Under the pieces are notes generated by a model, which saw only the letters and a list, made by a program, of their open reading frames with translations, was not told where the DNA came from and did not search any database. A program made the translations under genes and the position numbers. Shown here one piece after another: positions 38,086 to 47,336 of a stretch of DNA of 64,000 bases (positions are counted from its first letter, which is position 1; every line of letters begins with the position of its first letter). This DNA comes from DASPLX01 sp035627375 (GTDB lineage Bacteria > Pseudomonadota > Gammaproteobacteria > Burkholderiales > Burkholderiaceae_D). Location: positions 1 through 64,000 of the forward strand of contig DASPLX010000069.1 of NCBI GenBank assembly GCA_035627375.1. Direction: 5' to 3'.

Positions 38086-38109
38086 CGGGAGGGCGAGCGC
38101 GCCTTCCCG
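38086..38109 (+). other. Stem-loop in the sucB-lpdA spacer
   Basis: CGGGAGGGCG pairs with CGCCTTCCCG (one G.T) as a 10-bp stem with an AGCG loop, in the 60-bp gap between sucB and lpdA. There is no T-tract; a processing or stability element is more likely than a terminator. Confidence 0.5.
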
Positions 38110-38134
38110 CCTAACGGGATTCCAAGGAACAAAA

Positions 38135-39562
38135 ATGTCGAAAAATTTTGATGTGGTCGTCATCGGCGGCGGCCCCGGCGGATATATCGCCGCCATCCGC
38201 GCAGCGCAGCTCGGCTTCAACACCGCCTGCATCGACGAATGGAAAAACGACAAGGGCGGCCCGGCTCCGGGCGGCACCTGCACCAACGTCGGCTGCATTC
38301 CCTCCAAGGCATTGCTGCAATCGTCGGAACACTACGAGCATGCCGGCCATGCCTTCGCCGATCACGGCATCCAGGTCAAGGGCCTGGAAATGGATGTCGG
38401 CCGCATGCTCAAGCGCAAGGAAACCATCGTCAAGCAGAACAACGATGGCATCCTGTACCTGTTCAAGAAGAACAAGGTGACCTTCTTCCACGGCCGCGGC
38501 TCCTTCGTCAAGGGCGATGCCGGCGGCTACGAGATCAAGGTGGCCGGCGTTGCCGAAGAGACGATCATGGCCAAACACGTCGTGTTGGCGACCGGCTCCA
38601 ACCCGCGCGCGCTGCCGGGCGTGGAATTCGACGAGAAGCTGATCCTGTCGAACACCGGCGCGCTGGCGATCGACAGCGTGCCGAAGAAGCTCGGCGTGAT
38701 CGGCGCCGGCGTGATCGGCCTCGAGATGGGTAGCGTGTGGCGCCGTCTCGGCGCCGACGTCACGGTGCTCGAAGCGCTGCCGGCCTTCCTCGGCGCGGTC
38801 GACGAGCAGATCGCCAAGGAAGCGAACAAGCTGTTCACCAAGCAGGGCCTGAAGATCAGCCTCGGCGTGAAGATCGGCACGATCGCCGCCGGCAAGAAGG
38901 ACGTCACGGTCGAGTACACCGACAGCAAGGGCGAGGCGAAGAAGGAAACCTTCGACAAGCTGATCGTTTCGATCGGCCGGGTGCCGAACACGATCGGCCT
39001 GAACCACGACGCCGTCGGCCTGAAGCTCGACGAGCGCGGCTTCATCGTCGTCGACGGCGATTGCAAGACCAACCTGCCGAACGTGTGGGCGGTGGGCGAC
39101 GTCGTGCGCGGCCCGATGCTGGCGCACAAGGCGGAGGAAGAGGGTGTTGCCGTGGCTGAACGTATTGCCGGCCAGCATGGCCACGTCAACTTCAACACGA
39201 TTCCGTGGGTCATCTACACCTCTCCGGAAATCGCCTGGGTCGGACGCACCGAACAGCAACTGAAGGCGGATGGCGTGGCCTACAAGGCAGGCACCTTCCC
39301 GTTCATGGCGAACGGCCGCGCGCGCGCCCTGGGCGACACCAACGGCATGGTGAAATTCCTGGCCGATGCCAAGACCGATGAAATCCTCGGCGTGCATATC
39401 GTCGGCCCGATGGCATCGGAACTCATCTCCGAAGCCGTGGTCGCAATGGAATTCCGGGCATCTTCGGAAGACATCGCGCGCATCTGCCATGCGCATCCGT
39501 CGCTGTCGGAAGCCACCAAGGAAGCCGCGCTCGCCGTCGACAAGCGTTCGCTCAATTTCTAG
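38135..39562 (+). CDS. lpdA: Dihydrolipoyl dehydrogenase (E3)
   Basis: A 475-residue flavoprotein disulfide reductase that reoxidises the dihydrolipoyl group with NAD. It has the FAD fold VVVIGGGPGGYIAA, the redox pair Cys49/Cys54 in GGTCTNVGCIPSK, the NAD fold GVIGAGVIGLEMG and the catalytic His-Glu pair in HAHPSLSE. There is no N-terminal lipoyl domain. Third gene of sucA-sucB-lpdA. Confidence 0.98.
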   Translation: MSKNFDVVVIGGGPGGYIAAIRAAQLGFNTACIDEWKNDKGGPAPGGTCTNVGCIPSKALLQSSEHYEHAGHAFADHGIQVKGLEMDVGRMLKRKETIVKQNNDGILYLFKKNKVTFFHGRGSFVKGDAGGYEIKVAGVAEETIMAKHVVLATGSNPRALPGVEFDEKLILSNTGALAIDSVPKKLGVIGAGVIGLEMGSVWRRLGADVTVLEALPAFLGAVDEQIAKEANKLFTKQGLKISLGVKIGTIAAGKKDVTVEYTDSKGEAKKETFDKLIVSIGRVPNTIGLNHDAVGLKLDERGFIVVDGDCKTNLPNVWAVGDVVRGPMLAHKAEEEGVAVAERIAGQHGHVNFNTIPWVIYTSPEIAWVGRTEQQLKADGVAYKAGTFPFMANGRARALGDTNGMVKFLADAKTDEILGVHIVGPMASELISEAVVAMEFRASSEDIARICHAHPSLSEATKEAALAVDKRSLNF

Positions 39563-39571
39563 GAGCCTGCC

Positions 39572-39976
39572 ATGCGTTCTCTGATCCTGTTATTGACATC
39601 GGCCCTGGCAGCCTGTGCGACGACAGGGGCAGGGGATGCGGGCGTCGCCATCGAGACGGCCAGCAGGGGCCAACCCTTGCCGGGCGCGAACTGCGTCGTC
39701 AAGACCCATTCCGGCAGCTGGAATGTCGTGACGCCGTCCACCGTCGCGGTCGGTCCCACGAACGGCGATCTGCATGTGGTCTGCGACAAGCCCGGTTATC
39801 GCACGTCCGAATTCGTGTTTACGCCGTCCGGGCGTTACGGTTCCGGCTCGAGCATCGGCATCGGCTTGGGCGGCGGGGGAAGCCGCGTCGGTGTCGGCAT
39901 CGGCTTGAGCGTTCCGCTGTCGCTCGGTTCGCATGGTTATCCCACCAAGGTAACGATCGACATGAATCCGCAATAG
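39572..39976 (+). CDS. Putative small lipoprotein, Gly-rich
   Basis: A 134-residue protein with a short lipoprotein signal (LAAC, Cys15) and a Gly/Ser-rich central repeat-like stretch (GSGSSIGIGLGGGGSR). It begins 9 bp after lpdA with an AGGAG-type ribosome site and is followed by a terminator, so it is the last gene of the suc operon. Two further cysteines (NCVV, VVCDKPG) could form a disulfide. No family recognised beyond a general resemblance to small outer-membrane lipoproteins. Confidence 0.7.
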   Translation: MRSLILLLTSALAACATTGAGDAGVAIETASRGQPLPGANCVVKTHSGSWNVVTPSTVAVGPTNGDLHVVCDKPGYRTSEFVFTPSGRYGSGSSIGIGLGGGGSRVGVGIGLSVPLSLGSHGYPTKVTIDMNPQ

Positions 39977-40021
39977 AGCGGATGCGGCGCGGGTCGCGCG
40001 CCGAACAGACGGATGGCAGCG

Positions 40022-40047
40022 CGGGCGAGCAAGGTCTCGCCCGTTTT
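40022..40047 (+). terminator. Rho-independent terminator of the suc-lpdA operon
   Basis: CGGGCGAG/CTCGCCCG is an 8-bp stem with a 6-nt loop followed by TTTT, 45 bp beyond the small lipoprotein gene. The T-tract is short. Confidence 0.7.
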
Positions 40048-40095
40048 GCGATGGTCGGCGCACCGTCCGTCGCCCTAACAATAGAAACGAGATCG

Positions 40096-41190
40096 ATGAA
40101 CGTCAGGGAGCATTACGAACACGCGTTGAGCGAGCGCGGCTTCAAGGCCGATCCGGCGCAGCGGGCGGCGGTCGAGCGCCTGCAGCTGGCGTACGACGAA
40201 TGGGTGGAGTTCAAGGCGCAGCGCTCGAACCGGCTGATGCGCCTGCTGTCGCGGCCCGAGATTCCGCGCGGCATCTACATGTGGGGCGGCGTCGGACGCG
40301 GCAAGTCCTTTCTGATGGACAGCTTTTATCTCGAGTTGCCGGTCGTGCGCAAGGCTCGCCTTCATTTTCACGAATTCATGCGCGGCGTGCATCGCCAGCT
40401 CGACGAGTTGAAGGGCGTGGCCGATCCGCTCGATGAAGTCGCGCGGCGGATCGCCAAGAAGTACCGGTTGATCTGCTTCGACGAGTTCCACGTGTCGGAC
40501 ATCGCCGACGCCATGATCCTCTACAACCTGCTCAAGGCCCTGTTCGACAACGGCGTGTCGTTCGTGATGACGTCGAATTACCAGCCGGACGCGCTGTATC
40601 CCGACGGCTTGCATCGAGATCGCATGCTGCCGGCGATTGCGCTCCTGAAGGACAAGCTCGACGTGATCAATGTCGATGCCGGCATCGATTACCGCAAGCG
40701 CGCCCTGGAGCAGGTGCACGCCTACCATACGCCGCTCGGCGCCGCGGCCGATCAGGCGCTGCGCGAAGCATTCGCCGCGCTCGCCGAGACAGCGGACGAC
40801 GATCCGCGCATCCATATCGAGGCGCGCGAGATCCGCGCCTTGCGCCGGGCCGGCAGCGTCGTCTGGTTCGATTTCTCGACCCTGTGCGGCGGTCCGCGCT
40901 CGCAGAACGATTACCTGGAGCTGGCCAGCCTGTTCCATACCATCGTGCTGTCCGGCGTGCCGCGCATGTCGGCCGCGATGTCGTCCGAGGCGCGGCGTTT
41001 CACCTGGTTGATCGATGTGTTGTACGATCACAAAGTCAAATTGCTCATGTCGGCGGAGGTCGAGCCGGAACAGCTTTATACCGAGGGCGTGCTGGCAAAT
41101 GAATTTCATCGCACCGTTTCGCGCATCGTCGAGATGCAGTCGGCCGAGTATATGGCGGCGGAGCGGCGCGATGTCGTATCCACTCTTTGA
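40096..41190 (+). CDS. zapE: Cell division protein ZapE (AFG1-like ATPase)
   Basis: A 364-residue P-loop ATPase of the ZapE/AFG1 family that acts on the Z-ring late in division. Walker A is GGVGRGKS, Walker B is LICFDEFHVSDI, and the sensor segment FVMTSNYQPDALYPDGL is typical of the family. The start was set at 40096 (MNVREHYE); the frame is open upstream through the terminator hairpin, which argues against the longer form. Confidence 0.93.
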   Translation: MNVREHYEHALSERGFKADPAQRAAVERLQLAYDEWVEFKAQRSNRLMRLLSRPEIPRGIYMWGGVGRGKSFLMDSFYLELPVVRKARLHFHEFMRGVHRQLDELKGVADPLDEVARRIAKKYRLICFDEFHVSDIADAMILYNLLKALFDNGVSFVMTSNYQPDALYPDGLHRDRMLPAIALLKDKLDVINVDAGIDYRKRALEQVHAYHTPLGAAADQALREAFAALAETADDDPRIHIEAREIRALRRAGSVVWFDFSTLCGGPRSQNDYLELASLFHTIVLSGVPRMSAAMSSEARRFTWLIDVLYDHKVKLLMSAEVEPEQLYTEGVLANEFHRTVSRIVEMQSAEYMAAERRDVVSTL

Positions 41191-41205
41191 CTAGGTTTCG
41201 GCCAT

Positions 41206-41868
41206 ATGGTCTTTCCATCCTTCGTTGGGCGTTCGGCGCTCTCGCTGCTGGTGTTCGGGGTTGCTCTGGCACAGGCTGGCCATGCGCAACCGGCGGCGAT
41301 TGCCGAGCGGTATCCGAGCGGCTCGATTCATTCCGAAGAGCGCGCGGATCAAGCCTTGAAGGATGTCGAAGAGGAGCGTCGGCGGCTCGATGCCGGCTAT
41401 GCGGCGAGCGAACGCGTCTGTTACGAGCGTTTTTTTGCCACCGATTGCCTGCAGAAGGCGAAGGATGAGCGGCGTGATGCATTGGCGCGCATTCGCCCGA
41501 TCGAAATCGAAGCCAATACCTTCAAGCGGCGGGCGCGCGTCGAAGAGCGGGAAAGGGCGGCGGCGGAGCGTGCCGCCAAGCGCGAAGCGCAGGCGAATGA
41601 ACGCCTGCTTGCCAAGCAAGCGAGCGAGGAGCCGGCGGCGGACGGCGGCAGCGGAAACGGCCGGAGCGGCGAAGCGGGCGCCGTATCGGGGCAGCGCAAA
41701 TCGAGCGCCGCGCAAGCGCGCAAGCGGGACCCGAACGGCCGCGCCGGCGAGAAAAAGCAGCCGGCCGTCGAATCGCAGCGGCGCACAGCGGTGGAACCCA
41801 GGCCCAAGACGGAGAATGGCCAGACGTGCGGCTCCGGTTGCGACAAGAACACTCCCTCGGAGAAATAA
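41206..41868 (+). CDS. Secreted, highly charged protein of unknown function
   Basis: A 220-residue protein with a signal peptide (about 1-27, ending GHAQ). Residues 45-130 are very rich in Glu, Arg, Lys and Ala with coiled-coil character and include two cysteines (ERVCYERFFATDC); the remainder is low-complexity and basic, ending with a TCGSGCDK motif. It starts 15 bp after zapE. Similar 'hypothetical' proteins follow zapE in related genomes as far as I recall, but I know no function. Confidence 0.65.
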   Translation: MVFPSFVGRSALSLLVFGVALAQAGHAQPAAIAERYPSGSIHSEERADQALKDVEEERRRLDAGYAASERVCYERFFATDCLQKAKDERRDALARIRPIEIEANTFKRRARVEERERAAAERAAKREAQANERLLAKQASEEPAADGGSGNGRSGEAGAVSGQRKSSAAQARKRDPNGRAGEKKQPAVESQRRTAVEPRPKTENGQTCGSGCDKNTPSEK

Positions 41869-41910
41869 TCCCTCCTGCGGTCCGCGGCCGTTGTCACGCG
41901 GGAGGGGGCC

Positions 41911-42717
41911 TCAAACCGCGCGCCGGATCTTCTTGGCGGTGTAATCCTTGGTTTCTTTTGGCGGCGCGACCAGCTTGACGATCGCCATCGAGCAATTGTC
42001 GGCGGCTGTTCCGGCGGCCCGGTCGCGCGCCTTGTCGATCAACAGCTCGGCGGCCTGGCGCGGCGGATTCGCCGCGATCGCCGCGCCCAGTTCGAGATCG
42101 GTGAAGTAATGCCACAAGCCGTCGGAGCAGAGCAGGAAGGCGTGACCGGCTCGCAAGCCGTCGAGACGGCGTATCGGCACCGAGATGTCGCCGGTACGCA
42201 GGCCGAGCACATTGACGAGGACGCTCGACATCGGATGATTGCGGGCTTCCTTTTCCGTCAATTTTCCTTCGCGGATCAGGCCTTCGACATAGGAGTGGTC
42301 AACGGTGCGTTCGACGCAGTTCGGTCCGGCGAAGTGATACAGACGCGAATCGCCGACATGCGTCCAGATCGCGGACCGGTCCGGAGTCAAGACCAGCACG
42401 ACCATGGTGCTGTGCGGTTCCTTCTGCGACGACATGGCGGAAAGCCGGATGACGGTATGCGCTTCCTCGGCGATCGTTTCGAGCATCGTCTCGACGCTAT
42501 CGGTCAGGGGCGAAAAACGCTCGAAGTTCTGCCGAGCCGTCTGGATGACCTGTTCCGCGGCGATGGCGCCGCCGGTCAGTCCGCCCATGCCGTCGGCCAG
42601 GACGGCCATCATGTAGCCCGGTGCCTTGGGCGCGGCGAACAGGGCGACGCGATCCTGCTGTTCCTTGCGGTCACCAATGTGCTGCGCCGTTCCTGCTTCG
42701 ATCTTGTATTGGCTCAT
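41911..42717 (-). CDS. PP2C-family serine/threonine protein phosphatase
   Basis: A 268-residue PPM/PP2C phosphatase. Metal-binding and catalytic motifs are present: GDRKEQQDR near the N terminus, LADGMGG, THVGDSRLYHF, LLCSDGLWHYF and ADNCSMAIVKL near the C terminus. No membrane segment or signal peptide, so it is cytosolic. The start at 42717 (MSQYKIEAGT) was chosen on the family N terminus. No partner kinase is adjacent. Confidence 0.9.
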   Translation of the reverse strand: MSQYKIEAGTAQHIGDRKEQQDRVALFAAPKAPGYMMAVLADGMGGLTGGAIAAEQVIQTARQNFERFSPLTDSVETMLETIAEEAHTVIRLSAMSSQKEPHSTMVVLVLTPDRSAIWTHVGDSRLYHFAGPNCVERTVDHSYVEGLIREGKLTEKEARNHPMSSVLVNVLGLRTGDISVPIRRLDGLRAGHAFLLCSDGLWHYFTDLELGAAIAANPPRQAAELLIDKARDRAAGTAADNCSMAIVKLVAPPKETKDYTAKKIRRAV

Positions 42718-42959
42718 ACCGCCGGGGTGGATTAAACTCGCAATGATAGGAATATGGATTTGCAAATTATTACACGCTGAAGCAGCCGCATCCTAAGACC
42801 TTACCCGGCAAATGTAAATATTCTCGATTCCGGCTCCGTGCAAACCGAAAGAAACATTTGGCTTGAAGAAGGATTTGCTCTATTGTCGCAACGGAACCAG
42901 GCAGGCAACGGAGCTTGGGAAAAATTCATTGCAATTGCATTTTATGTCGCCATATCACC

Positions 42960-43160
42960 ATGAGTTCTCTTGAAGACATCCAGCGCCGCATCATCGAACT
43001 CGAAGTGGAGCACCGCGATCTCGATGCCGTCATCGAAACGCTGGTGCGTGACGGCCATCGCGACGAGTTGCAGTTGCGGCGCCTGAAGAAGCGCAAACTG
43101 CAATTGAAGGACAATATCACTTTGCTCAAAATGCAGCTTGTTCCCGACATACCGGCCTAG
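42960..43160 (+). CDS. DUF465 (YdcH-like) small helical protein
   Basis: A 66-residue protein, almost wholly alpha-helical and charged, with the family pattern LxxxHxxLDxxI (VEHRDLDAVIETL) and the basic LRRLKKRKLQLKDNI half. Function unknown. The start at 42960 (MSSLEDIQRR) lacks a strong ribosome site; the frame is open 15 codons earlier. Confidence 0.85.
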   Translation: MSSLEDIQRRIIELEVEHRDLDAVIETLVRDGHRDELQLRRLKKRKLQLKDNITLLKMQLVPDIPA

Positions 43161-43227
43161 CGGCGGCCGCATATTCGCTGGCAAGTCCGTCGGAAATATC
43201 CCGCCTTGGAATTCAAAGTAGTCTGCC

Positions 43228-45246
43228 TTGACTGAAATTATTCAAGCTCCCAGCGGCGTGCACGACGCCGAAATCGATCAGCTTTTCGACGCTGACGGCC
43301 CTCTGGCCCGGGCGGTCCCGGGCTTTCATCCGCGTCGCTCGCAAACCGAGATGGCGAAGGCGATCGCGGACGCAATTGCTTCACAGAAAACGTTGATCGC
43401 GGAGGCCGGCACGGGCACCGGCAAGACTTTCGCCTATCTGGTGCCGGCGTTGTTATGGGGCGGCAAGGTGCTCGTGTCGACCGGCACCAAGAATCTGCAA
43501 GACCAGCTTTTTCTGCGCGATATTCCGACCGTGCGCCGGGCGCTCAATGCACCGGTGTCGGTCGCCTTGCTCAAGGGACGATCCAATTACGTTTGTCATT
43601 TCCATCTCGAACGCACGTTGCAGAACGGGCGGCTGACGTCGCGCGAGGATGTCGGCTATTTGCGCGAGATCTCGCGCTTCATCAAGACCACCAGCAGCGG
43701 CGACAAGGCAGAGTTGTCGCGTGTTCCGGAGACGGCGCCGGTCTGGAATCTCGTCACCTCGACGCGCGATACCTGTTTCGGCGCCGAATGCCAGTATTAC
43801 CAAGACTGTTTCGTGATGAAGGCGCGCAAGGAAGCGCAGCAAGCCGATGTCGTTGTCGTCAATCACCATTTGTTCTTCGCGGACGTGGCGCTCCGGGATA
43901 CCGGCGTCGCGGAATTGTTGCCGTCGGCCAATACGGTCGTGTTCGACGAGGCGCATCAACTGCCAGAAACCGCCACATTGTTTTTCGGCGAGACGGTGTC
44001 GACGGCGCAGGTACTCGAGTTATGCAGGGATGTGCTGGCCGAAGGGCTCGCGCATGCGCGCGATGGCGCCGAATGGCCGAAGGTGATGGCACCGGTCGAA
44101 CGCGCCGCGCGCGATCTGCGCCTGGCGTTCCCGCAAGATATCGTGCGCATGGCGGCGCACCAGATCGCGCCCTCGAGCACATTCTTTCCGGCGCTCGAGA
44201 CGCTGAAGCAAGAGCTGGATGGCATGATCGCCACGCTCGAAGGCCAAGCCGAGCGGGCCGAGACGATCGAGCAATGCCGGGTGCGGGCCCTTGAAATCGC
44301 GACCCGGCTCGCGAAGTGGAACAACGGCAAGGGCGAGCCGCAAGAAGGGCAGGAACGGGTGCAGTGGGTCGAGGCGTTTTCCTCGTCGCTGCAACTGCAT
44401 CAGACTCCGCTTTCGATCGCGCCTATCTTCAGCAAGCAACGCGAGGGTTCGCCGCGCGCCTGGGTCTTCACGTCGGCCACGCTGGCAGTCAAGAACGATT
44501 TCTCGCATTATGCGTCGCAGATGGGATTATGGGACGAACCGGCCCAATCCTGGCCGAGTCCCTTCGACTACGGCAGCCAGGGCCTGCTGTACGCGCCGCT
44601 CAACCTGCCCGAGCCGAATTCCTTCGGCTATACCGACGCCGTGATCGATGCCGCGTTGCCGGTCATCGAAGCGTCGGGCGGGCGCGCCTTCCTGTTATGC
44701 ACGACGTTGCGCGCCGTGACCCGCGCCGCCGAACGCTTGCGGGAAGAGTTCGAGAAGCGCAAGCTGCCGTTTCCGCTGATGGTGCAGGGCGAGGCGGGCC
44801 GGACCGAATTGCTCGATCGCTTCCGCGCCGCCGGCAACGCGGTGCTGATCGGCAGCCAGAGCTTCTGGGAAGGCGTGGACGTGCGCGGCGAGGCGCTGTC
44901 GCTCGTGATCATCGATAAGCTGCCGTTTTCGCCGCCCGACGATCCGGTGCTGGCAGCCCGTATCGAGGCCATGGAAAAGAAGGGGCTGAACGGTTTCGTC
45001 CATCACCAGTTGCCGGAGGCGATCATCAACTTGAAGCAGGGGGCGGGGCGCCTGATTCGCGATGAGGGTGATCGCGGCGTGCTGATGATTTGCGATCCGC
45101 GCCTGATTTCCAAGCCTTACGGCAGGCGTATCTGGCAGAGCCTGCCGCCGTTCAAGCGCACGCGCGAGCTCGCCGCCGTGCTGGAATTCTTCGGACGGAC
45201 GGCCGCGGCGGAGGGGACGCCGGCCGGCCGCGCCGATGCCGCCTAG
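43228..45246 (+). CDS. ATP-dependent helicase of the DinG/YoaA (XPD-like) family
   Basis: A 672-residue superfamily-2 iron-sulfur helicase. It has Walker A AGTGTGKTF, the iron-sulfur cysteines (NYVCHFH, then DTCFGAECQYYQDCF), a DEAH box (VFDEAHQLPET) and C-terminal motifs V/VI (SFWEGVDVRGE, QGAGRLIRDEGDRG). Size matches YoaA rather than the longer DinG with an exonuclease domain. The start is TTG: an in-frame stop (TAG, 43219) lies 9 bp upstream and the next ATG would cut into the helicase core, so the TTG is forced. It probably unwinds damaged or R-loop DNA. Confidence 0.9.
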   Translation: MTEIIQAPSGVHDAEIDQLFDADGPLARAVPGFHPRRSQTEMAKAIADAIASQKTLIAEAGTGTGKTFAYLVPALLWGGKVLVSTGTKNLQDQLFLRDIPTVRRALNAPVSVALLKGRSNYVCHFHLERTLQNGRLTSREDVGYLREISRFIKTTSSGDKAELSRVPETAPVWNLVTSTRDTCFGAECQYYQDCFVMKARKEAQQADVVVVNHHLFFADVALRDTGVAELLPSANTVVFDEAHQLPETATLFFGETVSTAQVLELCRDVLAEGLAHARDGAEWPKVMAPVERAARDLRLAFPQDIVRMAAHQIAPSSTFFPALETLKQELDGMIATLEGQAERAETIEQCRVRALEIATRLAKWNNGKGEPQEGQERVQWVEAFSSSLQLHQTPLSIAPIFSKQREGSPRAWVFTSATLAVKNDFSHYASQMGLWDEPAQSWPSPFDYGSQGLLYAPLNLPEPNSFGYTDAVIDAALPVIEASGGRAFLLCTTLRAVTRAAERLREEFEKRKLPFPLMVQGEAGRTELLDRFRAAGNAVLIGSQSFWEGVDVRGEALSLVIIDKLPFSPPDDPVLAARIEAMEKKGLNGFVHHQLPEAIINLKQGAGRLIRDEGDRGVLMICDPRLISKPYGRRIWQSLPPFKRTRELAAVLEFFGRTAAAEGTPAGRADAA

Positions 45247-45258
45247 GAGATTATTCGC

Positions 45259-46188
45259 ATGTCCGATCTGTTCAATCTGATTCCGGTCCGGCCGAAGGAG
45301 CTTGCGGTGGGCAAACCGCTGCCGTGGCCGATCTACGACTGGCACGGCAACCTGCTTCTGGCCGCCGGTGTCGTGATCGAAAGCCAGAGCCAGCTCGAGG
45401 GCTTGATCGGCACCGGCTTCATTCACGATCCGCGTTGGGATATCGAAGTCAAGAAGCCGACCTCGGTGTCCGCTCCCCTGATGTCGAAGGCGAAGAAGGT
45501 CCACCCCGAGCCGGAAGAAAAGCCGGCGCCGGCGGACAAGGAAGTCGTCATGGACCTGGACGACGTCAAATGGGTGGTCGGCGAAACCATGTACATGCAG
45601 GCGGTCGACAACTCGAACGTACGTTACACGGTGCGTCTGATCGGTTATGTCAAGAACAAGTCGGTGATCGTCACGGCGCCGGTCCTCGACGGCAAATTCG
45701 AGTTCATTCGCGATGGACAGGCGTTCGTCGTGCGCGCGTTCTCCGGGAAAAAGGCGTTCGCCTTCCTGGCGTCGGCGGTGAAATCCGTGCACACGCCTTA
45801 TCCTTACCTGCATCTGTCCTATCCGAAGGAGATGCGGTGTACCGTGGTCCGGCGCGGCATCCGGGCCCAGGTCAAGATCATCGCCTCGGTATCGCTCGGC
45901 GACCCGGAGCGTACCGGAGCGGCCACGCTGCTCGATCTGAGCACCGGCGGAACCTCGGGCATCCTCAAGGAACAGTTGGGGCGCAAGGACGATGAGGGGC
46001 GGATCAAGTTCAAATTGCATGTGGCCGAGACCGACGAATACATGAACCTGAAAGCCATTCTCCGCTCGGTGGGGCCGGCCGAGAACGGAGAAGGGTTCCG
46101 GCACGGCTTCGAGTTCATCGATACGACGGTGCGCGACCGGCTGGTGTTGACCGCCTATGTCCACCAGGCGTTGGTCGAGGCCGAGTGA
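45259..46188 (+). CDS. PilZ-domain protein (YcgR-like cyclic-di-GMP effector)
   Basis: A 309-residue protein. The N-terminal ~90 residues are unassigned, a Pro/Lys/Glu-rich linker follows, a YcgR-N-type beta domain occupies about 100-190, and a PilZ domain about 190-309. The c-di-GMP motifs are RRGIR (RxxxR) and DLSTGG (D/NxSxxG), both intact. Such proteins link c-di-GMP to motility or surface functions. It begins 12 bp after the helicase with a GGAGA site; no flagellar genes are in the window. Confidence 0.87.
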   Translation: MSDLFNLIPVRPKELAVGKPLPWPIYDWHGNLLLAAGVVIESQSQLEGLIGTGFIHDPRWDIEVKKPTSVSAPLMSKAKKVHPEPEEKPAPADKEVVMDLDDVKWVVGETMYMQAVDNSNVRYTVRLIGYVKNKSVIVTAPVLDGKFEFIRDGQAFVVRAFSGKKAFAFLASAVKSVHTPYPYLHLSYPKEMRCTVVRRGIRAQVKIIASVSLGDPERTGAATLLDLSTGGTSGILKEQLGRKDDEGRIKFKLHVAETDEYMNLKAILRSVGPAENGEGFRHGFEFIDTTVRDRLVLTAYVHQALVEAE

Positions 46189-46251
46189 AGCGCGCGCGAC
46201 CGGCCGGACCGAGCCGACCCTGGCGCTTGCCTAACCCGGCGGCCGCTCGCT

Positions 46252-47232
46252 TTAGCGGTAAGGTTGGATCACGATCTTTCCGGTCACCTTGCGCGCCGCC
46301 ATGTCGTTCAATGCCTGCGGCGCCTCCGCCAAGCCATAGCGTCTGGAGATGTGCGGTTTGATCTTCCCCTCCGCCAGCCAGCTCATCAGTTCGCGCATTG
46401 CCGCGAGTTTCGCCTTCGGTTCCCGTTTGACGAATTCCCCCCAGAACACGCCGACCAGCGACGCACCTTTGAGCAGCGCCAGGTTGAGCGGCAATTTCGG
46501 TATTTCGCCATTCGCGAAGCCCACCACCAGATACCGGCCGCGCCACCCGATGGAGCGGAAGGCGGGCTCGGCATAGATGCCGCCGACCGGGTCGTAGATG
46601 ACGTCCGGCCCCTTGCCGCCGGTGGCGGCCTTGATCGCTTCGCGCAAATCCTCGCGACTGTAGTTGATGAGCGCGTCGGCGCCGTGCTCCTTGCAGACCG
46701 AGAGCTTTTCGTCCGAGGAGGCCGCGGCGATGACGCGCGCGCCGAGCGCTTTGCCGATGTCGATCGCGGCAAGACCGACGCCGCCGGCCGCGCCGAGCAC
46801 TAGCATGGTCTCGCCGGCGCGCAATTGCGCGCGGTCGACGACGGCGTGATGCGACGTGCCGTAGGTAAGCGTGATGGCGGCCGCCGTATCGAAATCCATC
46901 CCGGCCGGCATCGGCATCACGGCTTGGGCTGGCACGGCGATCTGCTGCGCGAAGGCGCCCTGGCCGGTGAACGCGATGACGCGGTCGCCGGGCTTGAATT
47001 GAGGGACGCCGTCGCCGACCGCGCGGACGACGCCGGCCAGTTCGCCGCCCGGTGTGAACGGCAGTTCCGGTTTGAACTGATATTTGTTTTGAATGATCAG
47101 CACGTCCGGAAAATTCACGCCGGCCGCTTGGACGTCGATGGCGACTTGGCCAGGACCGGCGACCACGTCGGGCAAGTCATCGACGGCCAAGGTATCCGGC
47201 AATCCCCAGGTTTTGCATACGACGGCTTTCAT
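46252..47232 (-). CDS. Zinc-independent NADPH:quinone oxidoreductase-like MDR protein
   Basis: A 326-residue medium-chain reductase. The GroES-like N-terminal domain has GVNFPDVLIIQ and PGGELAGVV; the NADPH fold has the motif LGAAGGVGLAAIDIG. It lacks the zinc ligands of alcohol dehydrogenases, placing it with quinone oxidoreductase (QOR) and enoyl reductase relatives. AAAGGAG precedes the ATG. Substrate unknown. It is divergent from surE. Confidence 0.9.
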   Translation of the reverse strand: MKAVVCKTWGLPDTLAVDDLPDVVAGPGQVAIDVQAAGVNFPDVLIIQNKYQFKPELPFTPGGELAGVVRAVGDGVPQFKPGDRVIAFTGQGAFAQQIAVPAQAVMPMPAGMDFDTAAAITLTYGTSHHAVVDRAQLRAGETMLVLGAAGGVGLAAIDIGKALGARVIAAASSDEKLSVCKEHGADALINYSREDLREAIKAATGGKGPDVIYDPVGGIYAEPAFRSIGWRGRYLVVGFANGEIPKLPLNLALLKGASLVGVFWGEFVKREPKAKLAAMRELMSWLAEGKIKPHISRRYGLAEAPQALNDMAARKVTGKIVIQPYR

Positions 47233-47324
47233 TGCGTCTCCTTTAAAAATAGAACGACCGTTAGATTTTTTTGATTATGCCGCAAAAACCGATTTCCTTC
47301 ATGGGGAAGCAAGAAGGCATCGGT

Positions 47325-47330
47325 TAAAAT
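47325..47330 (+). promoter_or_regulatory. -10 element directly before surE
   Basis: TAAAAT lies 6 bp before the surE ATG, so a transcript from it would start at or next to the ATG. No Shine-Dalgarno sequence precedes the gene. The -35 (about 47302-47307) is poor. Confidence 0.4.
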
Positions 47331-47336
47331 CGCCAT

